Assembly: GCA_964019055.1 (NCBI GenBank)
Contig: OZ025215.1
Location: 10,977,611-11,041,610 of the forward strand
DNA from: Anthopleura xanthogrammica
Taxonomy: Eukaryota > Cnidaria > Anthozoa > Actiniaria > Actiniidae
Direction: 5' to 3'
Length of the DNA: 64,000 nt
This document shows, piece by piece, positions 42,401-54,221 of this stretch; position 1 is the first letter of the stretch; each line of letters begins with the position of its first letter. The position numbers and the translations under genes were made by a program. The notes beneath the pieces are model-generated. The model ran no database searches. It was not told the origin of the DNA and saw only the letters and a list, made by a program, of their open reading frames with translations.

Positions 42401-45400
42401 CATGTTTAAAGGTACATTGAATGGCTATAATCTTATCTGATTGGCTAACAAACTTAGGATCTTTTTTAGACTAAGACTGAGTGCCCAGATAAGGACATCA
42501 TTGTTCTGAAAAAAAATCCTCTTTGACCCTGTGTGGCAGACATGATGTCTCCTTGCTTCTCACATATCTAATCCCAGTTTGAATCTTGTGACTTAATTTG
42601 TGGCCAGTTTTGCCACTCATACTGAATTAATGTAAACACTGAGACAGGTTTTTTTCTTGATTCTGTCAAAGGAATGGTTCACAAGGCTGCAGGACCAGGA
42701 GTGCATCTTCAGTCCGATCACCTGCCACGAGAGCACCCACAAAAAAGCCAGGTACTGGGTATGTGCCATGGAGAACTGCCGCAAGGGTTGGAAAAAACAG
42801 GTTGGTGATCTCACTGTTAAAGAATTGCCATTATTATGTGTCTTTTTGTTGGGTTCCCTGTGTTAATAGTCTCTTATCACAGGTAACCCAATATACAGTT
42901 TTGATTGATTCCCATGATTTACCTCTTCAGACACAAACTAGACCGAAAAACAGAAGAAACACAGCCCTATAAAGTATTAACTGTAAGTAATAGATCATGA
43001 TAATGGTATACCAGATATGAATGGAAGGAAAACATTCCATTTACCTGATTTCATTTTTACCAGAAAAAGAAAAGACGACAGATGCCAGAATTTGAGGAGC
43101 CCAAAGCAGTGAGTTCACCCATAAATAGTGATGAAGAAGATGATGTTACACCAAGACACCGGCACTATGACTCAGGTGGGGATAAGGAAAGGTCTATGTA
43201 CTTCCATTCATCCCTCTCATTCATCTTATTCATCCATCCATCAATACAACTATCCACCCATCCTCATATATCTATCCATCCCCATGCATCAAATCAATCC
43301 ACCCATCCATTAATCTATCCCCCATCACATTCATCCATCCATCCTACCATCTATCCATCCATCCCCTATCACATTCATCCATCCATCCTACCATCTATCC
43401 ATCCATCCCCTATCACATTCATCCATCCATCCTACCATCTATCCATCCATCCCCTATCACATTCATCCATCCATCCTACCATCTATCCATCCATCCCCTA
43501 TCACATTCATCCATCCATCCTACCATCTATCCATCCATCCCCTATCACATTCATCCATCCATCCTACCATCTATCCATCCATCCCCTATCACATCCATCC
43601 ATCCACCCATCCATCCATCCATCCATCCATCCATCCCCTATCACATTCATCCATCCATCCTACCATCTATCCATCCATCCCCTATCACATTCATCCATCC
43701 ATCCTACCATCTATCCATCCATCCCCTATCACATTCATCCATCCATCCTACCATCTATCCATCCATCCCCTATCACATTCATCCATCCATCCTACCATCT
43801 ATCCATCCATCCCCTATCACATCCATCCATCCACCCATCCATCCATCCATCCATCCATCCCCTATCACATTCATCCATCCATCCTACCATCTATCCATCC
43901 ATCCCCTATCACATTCATCCATCCATCCTACCATCTATCCATCCATCCCCTATCACATTCATCCATCCATCCTACCATCTATCCATCCATCCCCTATCAC
44001 ATCCATCCATCCATCCATCCATCCATCCATCCATCCATCCCCTATCACATTCATCCATCCATCCTACCATCTATCCATCCATCCCCTATCACATCCATCC
44101 ATCCATCCATCCATCCATCCATCCATCCATCCCCTATCACATTCATCCATCCATCCTACCATCTATCCATCCATCCCCTATCTCATCCATCCATCCACCC
44201 ATCCATCCATCCATCCATCCATCCCCTATCACATTCATCCATCCATCCTACCATCTATCCATCCATCCCCTATCTCATCCATCCATCCACCCATCCATCC
44301 ATCCATCCATCCATCCCCTATCACATTCATCCATCCATCCTACCATCTATCCATCCATCCCGTATCACATCCATCCATCCATCCTACCATCTATCCATCC
44401 ATCCCCTATCTCATCCATCCATCCACCCATCCATCCATCCATCCATCCATCCCCTATCACATTCATCCATCCATCCTACCATCTATCCATCCATCCCCTA
44501 TCACATTCATCCATCCATCCTACCATCTATCCATCCATCCCCTATCACATCCATCCATCCACCCATCCATCCATCCATCCATCCATCCCCTATCACATTC
44601 ATCCATCCATCCTACCATCTATCCATCCATCCCCTATCACATCCATCCATCCACCCATCCATCCATCCATCCATCCATCCCCTATCACATTCATCCATCC
44701 ATCCTACCATCTATCCATCCATCCCCTATCACATTCATCCATCCATCTATTAATTTTCTTATTTATTCATTCATGACTTTATTTCTTGTATTACTTTCAT
44801 TTGCTTATTCATTTTCTGATATCATCGTTTAATCTTTGTCATAGATGAAACAAGAACTGTGAATGAAGATCCAAAAGAGTTAAAGGTAAATGTCTACATC
44901 CTTCCCCCTTGAACATATTTTAAAAGGAAAGGCACTCACAGCTGGATGCGAATAACATAGTATCATTCCCCAGGTAATTATAGAAAAATCGCGCGTGCTG
45001 ATTGGTCGAGAACTACGGAATATTTCTCTATAATCCTACAGGTGAATATAAGGATTGCGCGCTCTACTGTACGTCTCGGTAAATATTCACCGATAGTAAT
45101 CTGTATTCTCTCTAAAATGATTTTGTAGATTGAGATCGAGTTTCTCCGCCGTCGATTGAACGAAGAAAGCACTGCAAGGGCATCTGCAGACACTAGAGTA
45201 TTAGAAGTAAGTCAGGAACTTCAGGACATGTTGCCAGATTGCCGTCACGGTCACGGTGAAATATCTTGTTGAACCCCAATATTTTCTTCTTTTTTTTTAG
45301 TTACAAGTAGAAAACAGAAGACTTCAACAAGAGCTAAGGCTTTACAAGGCAAAACAGCGATCCTCTGATGAAAAGGTAGGTTGCATTGGATTCTTGTCTG

Positions 45401-46541
45401 TTGGTTAGTGTTTTCTACAAATTTATCTGTGGAAATTTATTTGGAATTTTTCTTACGTCAGATGTAAATAGTGATCATAAGTCAAGGCTCGGTGATTTTT
45501 CATTTGCAAGAAAGTTTAGCTAATATAGCTAGAGCAGTTTTTTTATGAAATTTGACTATGAAAAACTTATGGCACGAACCGCGCCTTGCCGTGACAGTGC
45601 CGTGCCGTGCTGTGTATGAAAACATTTAACATTCGGTGCCGTGTCCGCGCCGCGCCGTAACCGTGCCTTCTGCCGTGACTTTTCCATTCATACAAAATCT
45701 GCTCCATTGTTTTTGATGTCCAAATAATTCCATACCATAAGTAGAAGGGAAATGAACGAAACTTTCTTGTCGTTATAGGCTGCTTCTCGACCGCTTGATG
45801 AGGCTCCCAGAACAAATGGAAAAGGTATAGTTGTACTTAACTGTGAATTTTTCCATCTATCCATCTTTCCTTCCTCCATTTAGTATCACATCTATCCATC
45901 CATCCATCCATCCTACCAACCATCTTTCCTTCCTCCATTTAGTATCACATCTATCCATCCATCCATCCATCCCACCAACCATCTTTCCTTCCTCCATTTA
46001 TTTTTCCATCCATTCTTCAATCCATCCTACCTTCCTTTATCCATCCACCCACCCCTCATTCATCCATCTACCCATCCATCCTTTCATCCACCCACCCATC
46101 CATTCATCCATCTACCCATCCATCCTTTCATCCACCCACCCATCCATTCATCCATCCATCCATCCATCCATTCATTCACTATTAAATATTCCTATATCAT
46201 ATTACAAAGTCATAACTATTTCCGCATACAGTATCATTTTTACGTTTTTCTTCTAGTAGAAAACGGCAAGACACTGCTGGAAGACGATCGCTTTCTTGAG
46301 AGTATCGAGGCATCATTTAAACAGTTTTATATGTTCCTAGATCTCCTCAAAGGAAAAGGGTGAGTATCATTGTACTATGCACGGTTAAACATCTTTTGCT
46401 AGTAGGGTCACTTGACCTGTTGGTGCACATTACCAATTTTCTTTAATTATCTTTTGTAGATATGGTGATCTTGTTCGTGCTTTACAAGAAAATGGATTTC
46501 CAGTCACACCACCGTCAATCATCTCATCTAAAGAATCATAA
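39463..46541 (+). CDS. CEP78: CEP78, centrosomal leucine-rich-repeat protein
   Basis: Centriole-distal protein that in mammals regulates cilium formation (with CP110 and the EDD ligase). Eighteen exons in phase: 39463-39724, 39863-39944, 40228-40324, 40441-40513, 40691-40794, 40873-41047, 41123-41236, 41617-41681, 41968-42074, 42672-42800, 42931-42982, 43064-43175, 44845-44885, 45129-45206, 45301-45375, 45779-45824, 46257-46359, 46460-46541; 598 aa. The N-terminus ([23 protein letters not shown]-like [11 protein letters not shown]) and the LRR block are clear: [71 protein letters not shown] matches the human GFLPWRTAER, and a C-terminal coiled coil ends at [18 protein letters not shown]. Start at MAMIETV because human begins MIDSV. 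Introns 12 and 16 hold CATC arrays. Confidence 0.94.
41253..41461. mobile_element. MITE, family B copy (CEP78 intron 7)
   Basis: TATAGACCTACAGTATTTGG at the left is mirrored by AATGGGTCTATT at the right. Inside lie TTCAGACTATGTGTCATTCC, TTTGTTTAATGGTTGTGCAC and GAGAAGACACATGAATATGG, as in the copy at 18572-18770. Confidence 0.65.
43200..44765. repeat. 44-bp higher-order CATC minisatellite (CEP78 intron 12)
   Basis: A 1.5-kb array of CATC/TATC tetranucleotides organised in a 44-bp unit (CATCCATCCATCCTACCATC + TATCCATCCATCCCCTATCA + CATT). CCTATC words are 44 bp apart at 43365, 43409 and onward. Some units are replaced by a shorter (CATC)8 run with a CACC. All three forward frames lack stops, so it forms a 564-codon open frame with exon 12 that is not a gene. 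Confidence 0.95.
45840..46185. repeat. CATC-type array (CEP78 intron 16)
   Basis: Imperfect CATC/CACC repeats with a duplicated CCAACCATCTTTCCTTCCTC segment. The array ends about 70 bp before the acceptor of exon 17. Confidence 0.85.
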
Positions 46542-47268
46542 CCGGTACCACGCGACTATCTCCATAGCAACTGTCTATATATTTATATATACTATACCTT
46601 TGAAAATTTATTATTATTTTTACGTTTAATTTTCGTTTCCGATTTCGGACCGAGGACTGGTAACGAACTAGTGCCGCATGGAATCATGGGGCCAGATATA
46701 TCCGCCATCTTGTTTTGTCTGGTTCACATCCAAAGTTCTATGCGGGATGAGTTTCTGATTAATCATATTTCAAACTGTGTAAAGAAACCTAAGTTATCAA
46801 AGACAAGTATGTTAATTCGAGGACAAAGCTAATGGCAATAAGAAGCGATTTTTTTGGAAATAACAACACCTTGATATTAAAAACATGTTTGAGTTCGACC
46901 CGTTAGGTTGTGGTTGAGTTAAGGGCGCGGTGGTATTGGAGTGAGTAGGGTATAGGTTCCTAGGTTTCGTTAAGTTGTGGTTGACTTTAGGGTGTGGAGA
47001 CATTGGTGTGAGTAGGGTAGGTTCCGTCAGCATGTTGCAACGCTCTTCATTTCCTAAAGTTCATCAGTTTTTCATAACGTTCGTCCTGCTTATTTCGTGC
47101 TATCAGTCTTCGTTTTGGAGATTCGTTTCATTTCAGAAATAAATAGAAAAGAAAATTTTTTAGTCATCGCAGTATTTATAAATTCCTTTAATGTATTTAC
47201 ATTTCATGTACATCTTTTGAGCTACAAAACCGCACTCACAAAGAAATATTCGTTTTCCCTGAGATAGT
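46542..47268. other. 3' intergenic region between CEP78 and Kv gene
   Basis: Convergent 3' ends. An imperfect tandem duplication of about 70 bp occurs at 46905-47028 (GTTGTGGTTGAGTTAAGGG and GTTGTGGTTGACTTTAGGG, each followed by GAGTAGGGT). No gene seen. Confidence 0.5.
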
Positions 47269-50200
47269 TTAAATTTCTGATTCTTGTTCTATCATTTCAG
47301 TCAACTCTAACGAATTGTTCGAATTTTCCGAACAAGTTGCTTTTCGTCTCTGTCTTTTGCGGATGTTAGCCGCGCCGTTTATTTTTCTATTTCTTCCCAC
47401 GCTTGATCTTCCATAGATACTCCCGTTCACAGAGTAACTCATGCTTCGTCTGCTCGGAAAGTGCCGATGCATGACGTTGGCAGGGACCCGAGAAACTGCC
47501 GTTTGAGTTTTGGCGCGTCTTGGCTGCTGGACGCGTGTGCGCGCTTGAATATAATAATAAGAAAAGTTACTACCAATCACAGAAACCGGAAGTGCTACTA
47601 TGACAACGCCGCAAATAGCACACAAGGCTCCTATGACTTTGCCTAATTTGGTAACCGGACATACGTCACCGTAACCGACGGTGGTGACAGTGATGATTGC
47701 CCACCAAAAGGAGTCTGGGATACTTTGAAAATGTCGAGTGTTTTCGTCTTTTTCGGCGAAGTAGATCATACTGGAGAAGAGGACTATTGGGACCAGTAAG
47801 CTGATAAAGACCAGGAACAGCTCGTTCTTGCTGGAAATAAGAGAGCGAAACAATATCTGGAACGAGAACGAAAGACTAAAGACTTTGAATATCCTTAGGG
47901 TTCTCATCAAGATTAGCCATGATATTTTCCCCTCCAAGTGGACCATCCGGAAGTAGAACGGCAGAATGGCCATAAAATCGATCCAATTCATCGGATTCTT
48001 GATGAAAAGTGAAATCTTTGGACAAAACGCCAACCTCAGCACAAATTCAATGGTGAACCAGATAGAAGTGATGGTATCTAACAGCCCAAGGATCTTGACG
48101 ATTGATTCGTCTTCACGTATTGATGCTACTGTACCAAGACAGAACTGTGTTACTGAGACCATGACGAGTAGGCAGCAGATAAGAATAAATACCTGAGGGG
48201 GGAGGAGAGAGGAAATATTTAGTCACTTGAACCTTAGGGGAGAAGGGAGGGGCGAGAGTGAATCTTTAGTCACGTAAGAGGGAATAGACTTCTTACACGT
48301 GATGTCAAAACAGCTCAATTTGGAGGACAAAACAAAAGAATTCCAATCTCCTGAGAAATGGAAACCTATTGTTGAGTTGCATTCCGACGTGCTGCAAGGG
48401 GTCAATAGGAGCTCTCAAAACGAAAATGTAAAAGGATAAAGGAATTCGTAAAGAAAATTGCATTATACGTTTTGCTACCGGCGGACTACCCGCCACTATT
48501 TTCCCGCCGTTTTTCTGAACATGCGCAGTACTGACATTTTTTCTTTTGCGGTTAATATAATAGCTTATGACTTTTGGGTTTGATCCCAAAAATCCATCAA
48601 AACCCGGCATCTATTTATCTCACAACAAATGTCACATTTAATAGGCTTTTCGCGGCTGTTTGGATTTGCTATTTCCTCTGACGTCATTTCCGCTGTTTTG
48701 AATCCATTCCGCCTACTCAATCTTCGGTTCGCTTTATCAAATGAAAATAAAATTGAACAAGGAAAATATAGTGCTAAGATTAGAAGGAGTATTACATTGA
48801 TAGAACAAGCTAAACCTTAAGGTTGAAGGAATTGTCCTAACTATAAGTATCAAGATTGAAAAAAAAATTTTTTTTGGAATCGGCGGCGTTCGTCGCTCGC
48901 AAAGTAAAGAATTTAAAAGGCATTTTTTTTACGTAAACAAAGTTTTTGGAGGAAATGAAAGTTCTATTAAGGGAAGCCCGCCGGCCATAGTTTACCAAAA
49001 CAACCAGTTCTGCCATAAAGGTCAATTATTCTGTATTACTTTTTGTTTTCGTAGATTATAGGTCTTTTGTTATTCTTGTGTGTTGATTAAGATCGTTTTT
49101 GATTTTATTAGTGCGATGTTTGGTCTATGCTTTATTGGACGTGTAGGATTTGTTTTATAGGGAGTGGCATGTGTTTCAAAATGAAATGAAGGTCTGAGTC
49201 ATAGTTTCCATTATTTTTCTTTTTTTTTTCTGTTTATTCTCATTCTTTTATTCATCCCTCTACTGTCAATCTTTGCAACAACGGTTTTTTATTTTATGCG
49301 TTTATTTTTTTCTAGACATTTTTGTAGGATTTTTTGTTGGTTCTTATCTTATGTTTTGTTTGTTTGTTTGTAGGGCCATTTTTTATAGACTTATTTGTTT
49401 GTTATTTTTGTTTGTTTGCGTTCGTTTGTTTTTCTGGGTTTTTTTTTGTGTTTTTTTTTCTGCATTTGTTTGTTTGTCTGTTTGTGATGTTTTTTTTTAT
49501 TTCTTATTTATTTTTTATTATTTTTGTTACGTTTATTGGTTCTAAAATACCGTTTTCCCTGTTTGCTCAATGTTAGCCCTGAAACCCCATTCCTCTCATC
49601 AGCCTTTCACACCTTCTCTCTCAAGAGCAATCTAAATTAAGCCACTTCCACTTTGCAAAAGAAACGCTTTCATGAACAATCAACCGCTTTAAGAGCTCCG
49701 TCTGATGGTAAAGTTTATTTTAGTGAAAGTAATTCTCGTTATAAAAAGACCGCCATCTTGAGCAACTGGTTTCCAATTTACTCTCATTTAGCTATTACTG
49801 GCTTCATATTTCAATACACTGACCCTCTGCATCGACACATGTCTTTAATTTACAATATATATGAAGATTAATGAATCCAATGAATGTCAATGTTCTGAAA
49901 AATCGTCCCAATTTGAGTTTATAACCTTGGGGGTTATGGTTCGTATTTCCTCGATTTTTGATTGGTTGAATGTGTAAGCTATTTGATGGCCAAGTTCAGA
50001 CTTTGTAATTGGCTAGGGTGAGTTTCCTCGATTTTTGATTGGTTCAGAGCGGAAGCCATATCCAAGTTCAGACTTTGTGATTGGCTGTGTGTTTTCTCGA
50101 ATTTGATTGGCTCAGAGCGGAAGCCATATCCAAGTTCAAACTTTGTGATTGGCTGTGAGTTTTCTCGAATTTGATTGGCTCAGTTTAGAAACTATATGAG

Positions 50201-51410
50201 AGTAATAACATTCACTATATTTTGTAGCAAGTTTAATCAAATCTTGTAAATATTCGAAAATTCTTCGTCCAATCGCCTTTTTCATTCTTTTTTTAATTTT
50301 GGAACTTTTATCTTAATGTGCCTTGCGTGAGCCTTGCGTGAATAAAATAAATGTCGTCGTAACTAACTTACATCTCGTAAATTCTCTTTCTGCATTTTCC
50401 TTTGTATAATATAATAATAATAATAATTTTTTTTTTTTTTCCCCATATATATAAGATTTTTATACATTTTCTATGATTTATGTTATAGTCTTAGGATATA
50501 TCCTCATAATTTATATATTTCCTTTTAATATTACATGTAAATAGATATTTTTTAGTATTAATCCTTTTTTTTAGATTCTATAAATCATTAGTATCTTTAT
50601 TATTCTTCAAAATCACTGTTAATATTTTCGTGTCTTTTTTACTATTGTCATTATTATTGTGAAATAAAAACTATTATTGTTTAAAAAAAAAATTTATTAT
50701 TATTATTATTATTATTTATTTTTTGTATAGTGTATGTTATATAATTATTTTTTCTTTAGTTCTATTTTTCCGTAGAATTTTTACATTTTTACGACCATCC
50801 TTTAGTATAATTTCTTTTTCTATTTCTTACTGAGACACTAATACCAATGAGTATTTAGTAGATGTTTTTTACGATTACCCTTTCATATATATTTAGATAT
50901 TAGATACAATTAGAATTTACATATTAGATATAAGATTATTATTATTAATATTATTATTATTATTACTATTTCATGCCTACAACGCAAAAACGTCGAGGAA
51001 AAAAGACATGACAATATCTCTCTAAAGATATAACACAATATAACAAGCGGTATAATTGTCCAGCATCTAACGTTAAAAGCAAACAAACTGACATCGAAAC
51101 CGCTCGGTGTTGACAGAGATATAAACGAATATTGCGTGATTAATACAACTTGTCATTGAACTAAAAGTATTCTATTTTAATGTACTTTAAACCTGTCACT
51201 AACTTGGACAAGATTTGGCCCTCACGAAGATAAGATTAGCTTAGAGTCGCGTGATGTCTTGTTTGAAATGGTTGGAAGGAAAGAGAGGAGAAAGATGAAG
51301 GATTGAAATTTCTCTTTGTCCAGTTTTCTTTCTTTCCTTTTTTTTCTTTATTTCTCTTGTTCTTTATTCTTGCCTTCTATTCTTTCTTTCTTTGTTTCTT
51401 TTTTTCTTTG

Positions 51411-51442
<32 letters not shown>

Positions 51443-54221
51443 TTTCCTCGTTTCTTTCTTTCTTTCTTCCTTTTTTTCTTCCTTCCTTTCTTTCTTTCTT
51501 TCTTTCTTTCTGTGCTTCGTTTGTCCTTCCTTCATTCATTCATTCATTCATCCATTCATTCATTCATTCATGCATGCATGCATTCATTCATTCATTCATT
51601 CATTCATTCATTCATTCATTCATTCATTCATCCATTCATCCATTCATCCATTCATCCATTCATCCATTCATCCATTCATCCATTCATCCATTCATCCATT
51701 CATCCATTCATCCATTCATCCATTCATCCATTCATCCATTCATCCATTCATCCATTCATCCATTCATCCATTCATCCATTCATCCATTCATCCATTCATT
51801 CATTCATTCACTCATTCATTCATTCATTCTTTCCTTCTCTTTTATTCATGTTTTCTTTCTTCCTCTGTCTTAAAAAAAACTAATTTGGCAGATCTCAGTT
51901 ATTGAGTAAATGGATATTTTCTTTTCAGTTAACCAAATCCTCTGATCAAGATTCCTTCTTACTTTCATATCCTGTCCTATAGCTTTTTTTACCTACACAT
52001 ACAGTAATTAAAAATCTTATCAGGCACACTTACACTGGAAAATTTTCAAATTCATAACTTTTTTCCATTATAACTATCTGATTCTAGATCCCCAGCGTTC
52101 ACAGAAAGAAAATTCGTCGATATAGAGAAGGCTTGACTATAATGATGTACTTAAAATATATTATGTTTTCAGTTCATTTTTCGCGTGAAAAAATATAACG
52201 TTTTAAAAAAAAATGGGGGGAGGGAAACCACGTATAAGAAATAACAAAAACAAGAAAAAGTAGCCGTCTTTTGACCACGAAGGAACGAAAGAAGTCCGTT
52301 TATAATCAAAAATACTATTTATCACCATAATGTTTTGCAAATTGATTCATTCTTTTTCACAACGTTTATATTTTCTGGGTCAGTTTCGAGAGTTTTTAGA
52401 TCTTGACCTCTAGAGTTAAAAATTAAGACAGTGTCATCCTTATTAGAGTACGAATGCTTATATTTCTGGAAAAGTTCCGTTCAATTGTCAAAAAAAAACA
52501 TATATCAATACTGCTAAACCGGATTTTGCTGTTAGCTGAGCCAGATAAGTAGTTGAATTTTCTCTTCATACCGTTCCGGTTCAAAATTTAGCGTCATCTG
52601 CTAAACAAGATAACGAAATACCAAAATATTCACTGTAAATTGAATTTGTTTTTCGTCTAATTTTGTGTGTTTTATGTATATTTTTTTCATTAATTTTAAA
52701 ACGTTCTTATCAATTTGGTTCCATGTCCTCAGCATGAAAAGGATTAATTTTGATGAAAAGTAAAAATTTATGTAAATACGCTGCTTTTTTCGATAACACT
52801 TTAAAGGTTTTGTCTCGCTCCTGGATTAAAATTAGAGTCTTCCATTTGTCATTATAGAACAAAAAACTCTTAACTCGCAGAACATGCCTTTGTTTTTTAT
52901 AAGATAACGCTAGGATTAAAGAATCATTTATCAAAATGTCATATGCTTACGAACAGAAAAAACTTACCCAGATAGACAAGACATGACAACAAATTCACTA
53001 TTCAAATTTGCTCTGTTCGCACCTATGAGCAAACTTTGTACAATGCGACAAGAAATTGCTTTGTTGCCTGGTCTTTTATTGGTTTTTGTTTGTTTTCGCA
53101 TTAGTTTGAGTATTTTTCTTCTGATCAAAATATCGGAATGTTGGAATTAATCCCTTGCAAAGTCATATAGTCATTTCTTCAACATCAAGTTTTGATTTGA
53201 AGTTAGAACTGACTCAAAGCGCGCTCTATCTCTTTGAATCTATTATTTTTCTAATAACATACGAAACTATTGTGTGTCCTGGTTGTTTTTCATATTCAAT
53301 TGCATGTGTTAATATTCTAAGTGCTTCAAAACCGTTTTCTTTGGTATATATATATTGACATTAATGACTTTCGATATGAGAGTTCAATTTTTTGATGTTT
53401 GTAAATAAAAGTTCAATTGCAATTTTTGATGTCCTTTTTTCTACCTTAATAAATATTATTACATTCTCTGTTGCGTAAGACGTGTTAATCTCTCCTTTCG
53501 ACTTTTCAAAAAGCATACCATTTTATCTAGTTTTATAGTTGTATCCTATAGATTTTAATTCTTTTGGGTAATATTATATAGTAGATAATTTAGTAGCATA
53601 AATGGCGGTTGTTTTTTTAGCTGTGCAGTTGTTAAAACTTACCCAAGAAGCTCTCGAAGAGTGTGGATCATCGAGAAACGACCAAACAGCGGGTCTAAAC
53701 TTGGTCCATCTTTCTCGTAATCCTTTCTTCAAATTAGTATCCGAGCCTAGAAATTCCTTCAAAGCATTACTCCTTCTTCGAGCCCTCCATCTTTCCCTTC
53801 TATCGACCTTTCTAGCATTTTCTAGATGGAACGATTTTAGAGTTTCCTCTGTGGTTATTTGTCGCTTGTAGTGCACCCAACAACACGGTTCCATGTCACG
53901 GTCGTTGATCCCCCAATAAGACAATTCATCTTGGAACAACTTCGAACATATATCAACTGGACAGTGCAGTTTTCCCGTGCGGTAATAATTCAAAACCTCG
54001 GAGAATACCCTCGGATGGCGGTCGAAAAAATACTCTCCCAGAACTTGGTCATATTCTGGACAATTCGGGTGATTCTCAGCCATCCAGGAGAGTCTAGTAT
54101 CAGGGATGGCTTTCAAAGTCGTGAGAAAGGTATTATTTCGAAATCCTCCAACGTTGATGGTTATGCGTTCGTTTCGAAGCTCATATAGGCTGTCATCCAA
54201 CAGCGACGTTTTGGAATCCAT
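47269..54221 (-). CDS. Voltage-gated K+ channel alpha subunit, possibly modifier type
   Basis: Two exons on the minus strand, 54221-53643 and 48192-47269, phase 0, about 500 aa. Exon 1 has a T1/BTB domain (ERITINVGGFRNNTF, ...VLNYYRTGKLHCP) with the zinc motif H-x5-C-x20-CC of the Kv2/3/4 classes (HCPVDIC...EPCCW). Exon 2 has S1-S6: S1 FILICCLLVMVSVTQFCLG, S4 LMRTLRIFKVFSLSF, pore FWWAIITVTTVGYGD, and S6 ending ALPVSVIGSNF. The selectivity filter is intact. S4 keeps only three of the usual basic positions, and the S6 PVP bend is PVS, as in electrically silent Kv5/6/8/9 subunits. The short C-terminus is basic. Membrane protein; subtype between Shaw and Shab lines is unclear. Confidence 0.9.
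48310..48409. repeat. Dispersed repeat, family D (Kv intron)
   Basis: CAGCTCAATTTGGAGGACAA through ATTCCGACGTGCTGCAAGGG, nearly identical to 31318-31430. Confidence 0.6.
49200..49560. repeat. T-rich low-complexity tract with TTTG repeats
   Basis: Dominated by T runs and GTTTGTTTG words. Open frames across it are composed of F, V, C and L and reflect composition only. Confidence 0.7.
49946..50190. repeat. Tandem repeat of about 69 bp with clustered ATTGG (inverted CCAAT) words
   Basis: Units start at about 49946, 50023, 50092 and 50160. Each carries TTTCTCGAATTTGATTGGCT and AAGTTCAGACTTTGTGATTGG. Seven ATTGG words occur in 245 bp, at two regular positions per unit. It lies in the Kv intron. 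Whether this is a CCAAT-dependent control element or a simple minisatellite cannot be told from sequence. Confidence 0.7.
51300..51840. repeat. TTTC tract followed by CATTCATC minisatellite
   Basis: 51305-51530 is (TTTC)n with TTCC variants. 51531-51830 is ATTC repeats grading into a regular 8-bp CATTCATC array. It lies in the Kv intron; the long open frames over it are artefacts. Confidence 0.95.

Noticed and set aside
43200..44765. CRISPR-like regular 44-bp repeat
   Set aside because: No unique spacers between units, simple tetranucleotide make-up, and a eukaryotic intron context.
43082..44776. 564-codon open frame rich in His, Pro, Ser and Ile
   Set aside because: It is CEP78 exon 12 read through into a CATC minisatellite that has no stop codons. 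The exon ends at a GTGGGG donor at 43176 and the next exon is in phase at 44845.
51303..51905. 200-codon open frame of FLSFF and IHPFIHS repeats
   Set aside because: Translation of TTTC and CATTCATC tandem repeats, open in several frames at once, inside the Kv intron.
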